Below, one piece after another: positions 8,243-16,574 of a DNA stretch of 16,574 bases. The notes under the pieces are model-generated. The model did not search any database and was not told the origin of the DNA. It saw only the letters and a list, made by a program, of their open reading frames with translations. Source of the DNA: Echinococcus granulosus. Its lineage: Eukaryota > Platyhelminthes > Cestoda > Cyclophyllidea > Taeniidae. Each line of letters opens with the position of its first letter. Position 1 is the first letter of the stretch. Position numbers and translations under genes: made by a program. Where the stretch lies: contig NW_020170448.1 in NCBI RefSeq assembly GCF_000524195.1, positions 427,624-444,197 on the forward strand, written 5' to 3'.

Positions 8243-8273
8243 GTGACTTTAAAGTTCTTGACTCCAAAGTCAC
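8243..8273. repeat. inverted repeat near the unit end
   Basis: GTGACTTT at 8243-8250 is the reverse complement of AAAGTCAC at 8266-8273, with 15 bases between. Inside it, ACTTTAAAGT (8246-8255) is itself a perfect palindrome, so two alternative foldings compete. It lies about 80 bases before the copy 1/copy 2 junction. No run of T follows, so there is no reason to call it a terminator. Confidence 0.45.
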
Positions 8274-8692
8274 TTTTCTATGGAGGCTATGTAGTGCTGA
8301 TGGCTCTTTAAGGTGGCCCACGATCTTCAGACTGAGGACCGCAGTTACTCAGGGTGCTCCATAGATGAAAGGCTATTTCAACTGGTCTGCCACATTTCTG
8401 CCATGGTAATCAAAACATTTAAAAATACACATAGGACTTTCTTGAAGCGAATGGATAGGAAGTGGCTTGAGACTTGACACATGAAGCACAGGAGTAGAGA
8501 TATGTGACATTCACATGTAACAATGATAAGATCGAAGCGGATTTGCCTCCTTTCAAACTTGCGTGACGTCTTGACAAGATATAAAGGCTTTCATGTTTGA
8601 GATGTGAATTTGCTGTTAGAACAATCTGCTGACTTATTTCTTTTAAAATGTCATCGGTTAAATTGTACAAGTTATGCTAGTTCAGGGCTCTA

Positions 8693-8806
8693 AAGCAGCT
8701 GCTCCGTTGTTAGAATTTCACTATGTTTTGCTACTGTCCGTGTTTCATGTAGAAGTCTCGGCAACTCACGCGGGTTGTATGGCTCGAGGACAGTGACGAG
8801 TGGCAC
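8693..8806 (-). other. unidentified exon-like stretch, copy 2
   Basis: This is the copy of 471-584 with the same acceptor-like tract and 38 codons. It adds no independent evidence of coding, because the duplicate shows no substitutions that could be tested for selection. Confidence 0.2.
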
Positions 8807-8978
8807 CTGTAGAAGACTGTAAGAAGGCTAGACGAAGTTAAGGATTCGAGGTGGATACGATGGTAATTGTTGCAGGCATGCGGTAAGGCTACCCGCCTAG
8901 TCTCCTCCTCAATGCTCAATTCAAGGCTTAATAAACATTTAGGAGTGGTTATCCTACTTACCATCGTGGATTTAGTTA

Positions 8979-9161
8979 AGCTTGGATACCACCTATATTC
9001 GTCTTGGACCACAGTGATCCCAAACCCTTTGATGATGTCAAGTCTTCATAGGCAAAATATTTCAGCTTCACGTTCAGCGCCTCTGTTGCGTGTGGTATGT
9101 CCCACTGTGGAAGGAGCTCCTTCACTGATGGTAGAATCATGACCTGGTACAGCGCAAACGG
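8979..9161 (-). other. unidentified open stretch, copy 2
   Basis: This is the copy of 757-939: 61 stop-free minus-strand codons of unknown family, with the same conflict between the TAA and the nearby donor. Confidence 0.2.
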
Positions 9162-9249
9162 TCACACTTTTGGCCATACCAACCTCTATGTAAACGTGCA
9201 AGAGGAATGACCCAAAAGTTCACTTCAACGTTGTACTTACTTTCCACAG

Positions 9250-10278
9250 GGGTCAACCAGAGGATAGAGTTCAGAATGGATGGAAGGTGATTCGGGAACA
9301 GAGTCCTATGGAACTCTTGAGGTAATTAATCAAGTAATCTGCTAGTCACACTCTTACAATACAATCTATACTCTGTCTTTGTTATTTAACTGATTTCTCA
9401 AAATTTATATATTGCTAACATTTTAATACCAAATGCTAGATGCCAAAATGAATGACTATGGAGAAATTACTCAGTCAAGGCATCTCAAACTGAATGTGAT
9501 TTTGAACTGCGAGAACCAGCGGGCAGTAGTGGAAACTACCTTGTACCAGAAATACTGTCGCGAAAGGTGTGAGCGAGAACGACATGAGGCTTACATTGGG
9601 TGGCGGCCACAGATTGGGAATATGGCCGATTGCGGGTCAGTTGAGGACCTTCTCCACTTCCTTCGTTGTCTGGGTTGACACACACGCTGATATCAACAAT
9701 CTTGAGAGCCTTGTTTCTCGGCACACCCATGGCATGCTCCTCTCCTTCCTTCTTACCACAGCCAACACACTCATTCTGCAAACCTAAGTCTTTGAAAATA
9801 TCAAACTAGTGGGTGTTTGATCGCCTTGTCTCAATCACCACCACTGGCCAGATGGGCGCTTATTGGCGCCATTTACATCACAGTCTCCAGGCTAGCCAAC
9901 TTCTTTATATTGTCGCACTTCGAGATGTTGATTCGCCAGAGCTGTAAGTTCGGCCTTTAATTTCACTAAATGTTAAAATGGTAAATCCACTACTTACAGA
10001 TTGCTTTAGGAAGCCCATAAAAGGGCCTGGTATTCCGTCCTTTAAAATGAATGATGTGGGAATTTTAGGAGATGAAGATTACCCTCAAGACCGTAATGCG
10101 ATTTTGGCAAGCGGCTGTTGAAAATCATGCATTTACAGAGAGGACGAATGGCCAAAATGTCACTTCCGAAACACGATTCTCGTCAGTCCTAATTGTCAAA
10201 TTCACCCGAGCTTCGAAATTGAGGGGTTATATCCCAAATACGCCCTCAGCACAGGAACTGCAGTTCCTAATGAGGCTG
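9250..10278 (+). pseudogene. arginase pseudogene, copy 2
   Basis: This is the copy of 1028-2056. It has the same exon pieces (9250-9321, 9440-9757, 9810-9943, 10010-10278), the same introns (9322-9439 and 9944-10009), the same frameshift, the same TGA (10119) and the same Asp to Glu changes. The breaks are shared, so the gene was already dead when the unit was doubled. Confidence 0.82.
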
Positions 10279-13225
10279 GTAGGTTGACATTTTAGACACT
10301 TTAACTCATTCCCTAGCTGTACTGTCAGTGGTGACACCGGTTTGTCCAAGTCAAAGATATCGGATGAATTGTTTATGATAATAATAATGCAGGACAATGC
10401 CTACATACTAAAGCGGAAATTACAATCGAATATCTTGTGATATTATTTCCTGTTAGCAAATAGCATATCTTACTGTCAACTTGATAGTTTATCCACAGCT
10501 GAACTAGGAACATTTTTGCCGTATTTCAAACAAAGTACACTGGTTGATGGTTAGTGACGTGAATGAATGGGGTAAATAATTCAAAACAGCGTAGCAATTG
10601 GCATTCGGCTTGCGAGTCATCCTCGGTGCTCACTTTGACAGGTCTAACTAATTATCTGCAAAAAATGGACATACATACATACACTGCACACACTTTTATT
10701 TCACTAAATTGAAGAATTCACTTCTTCACTATCCTGTTTAGTTCTACTTGTGCAATTCCCAACCCGTATGACGTGCATCAAAGTAATTGGACAAGCACCT
10801 GTATACGCAAATCTGGCTGCTATATTTCTTGGAAAATTAGTGTCATTGCACTTGTGTATTTTCAGAAGATACCATCAACACCACCACCACTTTCAGTGAC
10901 ATTCACCAATCAAATTTACTGACCGACATCTACTGCAAGGCAGTGCTACGGGAAGCAGCGCGATGTGACGCGACTGGAATAGTGAGAACCACTGACTGTT
11001 TTAAAGAAGAGTGAATTTGGAAGGATTGATATAAACTGCAGAGAAGGAAATGTGGCGGGGTGAGCCAGCAGCCTCAAGCATTTCCAGCCAATCACCCATT
11101 TAAATACAAAAGCCGGAGCGACTTAGCTTAATCTCGCTGGTCGGACGTGAACCAGAGATTTTTCTTGGTGGGTACTCTGGCATCAGTTCTCCCTTTTCCT
11201 TTCAGCCTTATCACTAGGGCATTAAATCCACCACTTTCATCATTTCTAAACACCTCCTCGCTAATCCTTATGAACTCCCTTCTATTTTATTCATTCCTTT
11301 GATTATTTAGAGGTGTACTTGTCTCATCTATAACATTTCGATGTATGGAATTGGGCTCTTATGTGATGTGAGTATTTGGGACCTCAATTCCCAGTTCTTC
11401 CTGCAATTGTTACTGCAGTGGTAGTAGCAGCTGTCATTAGACATGACATGCATGTCAGATTGCAGTGGATGCATTACAGTGTGGGTTTGTATTGTCGCTA
11501 TCCTTTCTGCGCGAACCGGCAGCTATTTTAGCTACAGGAATAACTAGCCTTAAGTGGCTTCTAGAATAGTCAAATTATCACCAACACTGCAAATTCTACA
11601 TTCGTAGCTTTTTATGTACTGATAGCCTGATATGTAATTGGGGTGATTAAAGAATAGCATTAAGAAGGTGATTTTAATGGGGATAACATGTACAAGCTAG
11701 AAATACCGCCGTAGTTTGGAGTTTCTCCATGCTCAGTATTCTCTCCTAACCACTTATAGCATCCAAAGTAATCTGGACTTAGCAGAGGTTTAAATACGTG
11801 TTGAATTTATTACCTACTTTAACACAAAAAACATTTTATATATTTGGGGTGAATGCTGTAAATCTTACAGAAAATTAATGCTCCTTTGGTCAAGGCACCT
11901 GTCCTGCGGCCTTTCAAGTACCTATCCGGTAAACTATACAATTATTCTAACTGCGCATCGAGGCTCTGTTAATAATAGAATTGACGCATCTTTGTTTTCA
12001 TCCACTGAGCAGTCTGCAAACTTATCCTTCCATCTACTTATGCATCCACTCATCTATCTACTCGTTCAGCAAACATGGATGCATCAGCCTCCCTGCGCCT
12101 ACCGATGGGCTATGCTTGAATGGATGTGGATTAACAGTGGCCCTTTCACGAAATTTTTACACTGCCTTAATGCACCGTCAGGGGATGTGTTGTTGATACA
12201 CGTACAAACAAATAGTACATATATCCTGCATATTTTAGGCTGCACAATACACTTGCATGCTCATATTCACAGTCATCAGTACAACCTATGTTTTATTTCA
12301 CCCAACATAAACGTGCTGCAAATCCAACATTTGCATAGCATTTCCCGTTGTGCACTACAATGCAGGATTCTGCTAAGGCTCCACTGAGAGCAGCCAATTG
12401 ATGAGAATGGAGAAAACAAAACTTCTAATGCATGTGATTCATGCATGCTGGAATTGCCAAGACTGCTGCAATTTTAGGTTCGGGAAATGAACGCCTTGAA
12501 TATTGAAAAAGGAGTGAGATATCAGGGGGTTGCAAGCACTTCTAGCAAATTTGTCTTTGGAAGCCCTTTACTTCTACTCAGAAGCTTAAGTCATGCAATG
12601 CATTACCCTCCACAATAAAGATATTGCCTGTAAGTTATGCAGCAATCTCCAATGTGGGGTTATTTTGTAGGCAGCACATGGAAATAGTCTAGTTTCTTAA
12701 GTGTAACATGAGATTAAGTTGTCATTGATGACTAAAGGTGAGATTTATTCTCAAAACACAAATATGTGCATTTCGAGTCAAAGTTAATGTTGGGTCCTTA
12801 TCTATCACCAGTTAATATCATTGACTGACTAGCATGGGATAAATTATAGCGATTTAGCTTTTCATTGCTCTAGGTAGCAAATAAAATCCATTAAAATGGG
12901 AATGTTATCTCACTGAATTAGTGAATCAAAATGCTTGCAATCGTCACTTTTTTAGTGCTAAATATATTCCATTCGTTGTTACCGCAAGAACGAGTCATCC
13001 AGGTATCGACAATTTAAACAACCAATTTTAGGATGCAACAATCAGCATAAATAACCATCCCTGGGTAAGATTAGAAGCATTAAATTAGTAATGTCTTTGT
13101 AAATAATTTTTCCTTTACTAAGATTTGGTAGCCTCTTGTGAAAGGAAAGCTAAAAGTCTCTAAAATTTACTGGTAGGTTAGCCAGAAGAGTTTGAACTAT
13201 GAAATCGAGTATCTTGACAAGTGGG

Positions 13226-13424
13226 TGTAGCGTCCCGAGACTCCCTGAAGACGAAAGAAGACACAATACTCGTGCAGAATATATATATTTGGCACGAAGA
13301 AGGTGTCTGGGCTATTGGCATGGCCCAAAAGGCCAGCCCACCCAGCGAGGCACAAGGGGGCTAGCTCGAAGTAACAAAAGTGGCGCCTCACCAGAACCGA
13401 GGGATAAACCGCTATCGCATTACA
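13226..13424 (+). mobile_element. probable solo LTR, copy 2
   Basis: This is the copy of 5004-5202 with identical ends and flanks. The two copies are 8,222 bases apart because the whole unit is duplicated. They are not the two LTRs of one element, since nothing retroviral lies between them and the flanks also match. Confidence 0.4.
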
Positions 13425-13541
13425 TGTGACCAAGAAACGGTGGCCCTAGTATTGCCCAGTCTTTCTCAGCTTTGTTTGCTATATGCTTATTTTACTTTGC
13501 TTATAATGCATCCAATTTTCTGTTATTATCTGTACTTGTAG

Positions 13542-14447
13542 TTTGAGGGCATCCTTTTGAACAGTTGTGCTTAGGTCTCTTCAATATGACGCTGGATCCG
13601 GTAAAGAGGACGCTGAGTGATACGAAGTTGGGCAAGGCTGATGTCCATGCGATAGTGTTGGTGGGTGGATCTATGAGCATTCCAAAGGTGTAGGAGTTTC
13701 CGCAAGTTAAACATGTCCAGTGTCATGTGGTGCTGCGTTGCTGGCGGCCAATCTGACTGGTGACGGGTCGGAGACGATGCAAGATTTGATGTTGCTAGAA
13801 GTGACGCCGCTCTCACTGGGAGTGAGATGACGAAGTTGATAAATAGCACCACTCAAATCTCGACAAAACAGATGGACATATTCACCACGTGTTATGACAA
13901 TCAAACAAGAGCTTGGGTGATGGTATATGAGGGTTAGTATGCGTTGACGCACAACAACAACCGGCTGGACGAGTTCCCGTTGTCAGAAATTCCATCGGCA
14001 CTGGTTCATGTGCCTCAGATTGAGGTCACCTTTGATATTATGATGAAAATGGCATTCTCAATGTGTCAGCGGTGGAAATGTCGTCGGGGAAGCAGAACAG
14101 CATGATCGTCACCACCAACAAGGGTTGTCTATTAGAGGCGGAGATAGAGCGAATGGTGAATGATGCGGAGAAATTGAAGCAGGAAGATGAGAAGGCGAGG
14201 AGCAGGATGGCAGTCAAGAATAGGTTAGAAAACTGCAGAGACAGCATAAAAACAAAACTTAGAGAACGATGAAATAGAGCAAAAGTTAACCTCGCAGTTT
14301 AGACAAAATATACTTACGATGTGTGAAACGATGATCAGGTGGATGGACGACGACCAGCAGGCCACTAAGGAGAAGTGTAAACTTTTATATAAAAATTTGG
14401 AGACCCTGTACAGCTCCACTATGGCGATGAGGAATCTCGGTTCATGA
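13542..14447 (+). pseudogene. Hsp70 pseudogene fragment, copy 2
   Basis: This is the copy of 5320-6225 with the same stops (13691, 13935), frame changes and missing segments. All damage is shared with copy 1, so decay came before the duplication. Confidence 0.92.
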
Positions 14448-14925
14448 GCACGACGATTTGAAATGTGTAGTGGACAAATTTGCACATTAAACCGTCTTCC
14501 CTTCATTCGACTCCGTTAAATGCGATGTGGTCAAACTTGGAATTGTGCTGACCTAGGCTTGATCATTTAACCCTAATCAAACCCCAATCTTTGGTGCATT
14601 GTTAATCATTTTTATTTTGCTAAACACTTTAATGAGCAATCATCGGATCCCTCGTGTACTCACCTAGTTGCTAGCTTGGCTTCAGCCTTCGAAGCTATCA
14701 AAGAGGCATGCAGCAATCACTCCATAATTGGCCTTGTCAGAACGTCGAAGCTTAAATCACTCACTTTTTCACTGCCTTCTAAGTACTAATGGGCAATCGT
14801 TTTTTTAAAAATTAACATGATTTCATTTTTTCAATGCATAGTATCACCTTGATGCTACAACAGCTTGTAAACTCTCCATGAACGAATGGTGCAAGGGTCA
14901 CTACTAGCTGAGGACTCCACATACA

Positions 14926-15562
14926 CTACTTGTTAATCATGGAGATACCGCTCAAGAGGTCCTCAGCAGCATGGGCCGAGCCGAAGTCCACAGCACACTG
15001 ACTGACCATAGCGTTATGAGGGCTCGCCTTTAGTACCACCACGAAGGATTTGTGAGCAAATATGCCGATACTCATAATGAGGATAATAAGTTTACCACCA
15101 AATTTGGTAGTGGTAATTTGGGTCAAGGAATGGGACGTCAAATATAACACCTTTGACAGGAATTTTCATATGAGGCTTTGCAAACACATACAACAGTTAG
15201 CCTGCTGCACGATTGTGGATTAGCGTCGAGTATTACTTCCAAAGCCTTGGCAAAGATGAGGTTACTTTTAGCGTTAATATGTCCTCTGCCAAATAAAGAA
15301 ATGGACCAAGTGCTTATTATTTGGGATATAGAGCTCTCTCCTTGAAAGTCATTACGAACCACTGTCATAGCCAGTGTTTGGTACTTATATTCAATGACTA
15401 TGCACACAGTATAGGAAATGGTGAATTTTGTTTGTTTATGACGTAGCCACTTAAGACACCGCCATGAACGACATGACATCCGGGCCATGCCACTTTCGAC
15501 ACTAACATTATGGCTGCTTCCGACTTCAGGAGATAGTCGGTGCCCTTCTGCCTGGCTGTCTA
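14926..15562 (-). other. unidentified region open on several frames, copy 2
   Basis: This is the copy of 6704-7340, with the same overlapping open frames on both strands and no recognisable family. Confidence 0.2.
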
Positions 15563-15784
15563 AAGGGGCTAGGAAATGTCTTTTGTCGTCTGTCTGTTGG
15601 AAAGAGGCTTTAAAAATGGTGCGCCTCTAGAAACTGTATGGGATTAAGCGATTCACTGCGCTTCTTATTCTCATGAAAGTTTCTTATCTCCTCGCAGATC
15701 GTAGATCACTAGTGCTATTGAGAAGGTTTTGTGATCTGAATTTTCTTCGTATCACTTTTTGATTAATCCAATCATTTCACCAAA

Positions 15785-16276
15785 TCAGGTGCCTGCCTGT
15801 TGGGTGTTGATTGTGTTTGGATGATTTATGCCTTTCCCCATGAAGGAGGTATGCGGTCGAAATAAGCTCAAACGAAAATATCTGTCGTCCACAACACCTT
15901 CAACCATGTAAGCACTCAATCGGTCTGGCGACCATGTACCAGGCTTGTAGGTGGCCTTGTAGCCCTTCATTGCACAATCGTATACGTCGGTAATGAGGAC
16001 GCTTTTAAACGCTGGGCTGAGGACAGACGCCAAAAGAAGAGGAGGACTCTGTCCGCTGTACTGGGTCATGTGCACAGGTGGAGAAGCAGAGGAGTGCAAA
16101 GGTGTGAAAAGGTGATAATTAAGGAAATTTGGAAATAAAGATATCCATGATAGTAGACAAGGGAATCGAAAAAGTTTAAATTGAAAAGCGAATGAGAATT
16201 TGAATGCGAATGCAGTGAGAAAGCACCCACCTGTAACAAAAGTAGATGGAGGAAATGAAAACATCAAGGAGTCCAT
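15785..16276 (-). CDS. unidentified open reading frame, copy 2
   Basis: This is the copy of 7563-8054: 163 codons of unknown product, including the low-complexity Phe-rich half that comes from the hexamer tract at 16177-16212. Confidence 0.25.
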   Translation of the reverse strand: MDSLMFSFPPSTFVTGGCFLTAFAFKFSFAFQFKLFRFPCLLSWISLFPNFLNYHLFTPLHSSASPPVHMTQYSGQSPPLLLASVLSPAFKSVLITDVYDCAMKGYKATYKPGTWSPDRLSAYMVEGVVDDRYFRLSLFRPHTSFMGKGINHPNTINTQQAGT

Positions 16277-16372
16277 GCTTTAAGGTCAACTTATGCCTTG
16301 TCTATGGAATTGATGGGCGCTTTTGTTTTGCTTTGACATGGTCATTTCCAGCTGCGTCTACTTTTCCCACAG

Positions 16373-16452
16373 ATAACTTCTCCACTGCCGATGTATGTAC
16401 ACTTCCCTTCACGGAAGAGCAGTGGTATCTGCAAGGCGACAACACTAATTGA
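16373..16452 (+). other. possible terminal exon, copy 2
   Basis: This is the copy of 8151-8230 with the same acceptor-like tract and TGA at 16450-16452. It lies about 120 bases from the end of the window. Confidence 0.2.
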
Positions 16453-16574
16453 AAAATGTAGGTCGTGACTTTAAAGTTCTTGACTCCAAAGTCACTTTTC
16501 TATGGAGGCTATGTAGTGCTGATGGCTCTTTAAGGTGGCCCACGATCTTCAGACTGAGGACCGCAGTTACTCAG

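Larger units (their letters stand above)
131..8352 (+). repeat. 8,222-base tandem repeat unit, copy 1
   Basis: The unit begins with GGTGCTCCATAGATG and ends with GACCGCAGTTACTCAG. Every base compared recurs 8,222 positions later, with no insertion or deletion anywhere, because the offset stays constant from start to end. It carries a broken arginase gene, a probable solo LTR, an Hsp70 fragment and several unidentified open stretches. At more than 8 kb, with pseudogene content and no shared ends, it is not a satellite or an ordinary transposon. Zero divergence in apparently non-functional DNA implies a very recent event or an assembly product. Confidence 0.97.
8353..16574 (+). repeat. 8,222-base tandem repeat unit, copy 2
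   Basis: This is a complete direct copy of 131-8352 joined head to tail with no spacer: ...TTACTCAG is followed directly by GGTGCTCC. Its last base is also the last base of the window, so no right flank can be compared. Each feature described for copy 1 is present here at +8,222. Confidence 0.97.

Noticed and set aside
131..16574. Interpretation of the two 8.2-kb copies as ends of a giant transposon or virus
   Set aside because: The copies are adjacent with nothing between them, lack terminal motifs and target duplications, and contain no replication, capsid or transposase genes.

Overview
The window looks like nuclear DNA of a multicellular eukaryote. It has broken genes with short GT-AG introns, animal-type protein families, intermediate base composition, large stretches with no long reading frame, and no operon structure, Shine-Dalgarno sites or bacterial genes. 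The Hsp70 fragment, an arginase copy with roughly 60-120 base introns and a probable short solo LTR would fit a flatworm, perhaps a tapeworm, a group known for many degenerate Hsp70 copies. That placement is inference, not proof.

The dominant structure is a perfect direct tandem duplication. After 130 bases of single-copy sequence (1-130), a unit of 8,222 bases runs from 131 to 8352 and is repeated from 8353 to 16574. The offset is constant and I found no mismatch or indel at the many places I compared. The window stops at the last base of the second unit, so it is exactly 130 + 2 x 8,222. This may be a true, very recent tandem duplication, an extrachromosomal or circular molecule read twice, or an assembly product.

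Within each unit (copy 1 coordinates; add 8,222 for copy 2): 471-939 holds two weak, unidentified exon-like stretches on the minus strand. 1028-2056 is a broken multi-exon arginase gene on the plus strand, with splice sites still visible but with frame breaks, an in-frame TGA and altered metal-binding residues. 2057-5003 has no recognisable gene. 5004-5202 looks like a solo LTR. 5320-6225 is a fragment of cytosolic Hsp70 (end of the ATPase domain through the lid) with several stops and frameshifts. 6704-7340 and 7563-8230 contain open stretches that I could not assign to any family.

No intact gene of known function was found, so no pathway can be described. The unit is best read as a pseudogene-bearing intergenic segment. 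Its genes decayed first and the whole segment was doubled afterwards, in the genome or in the assembly.
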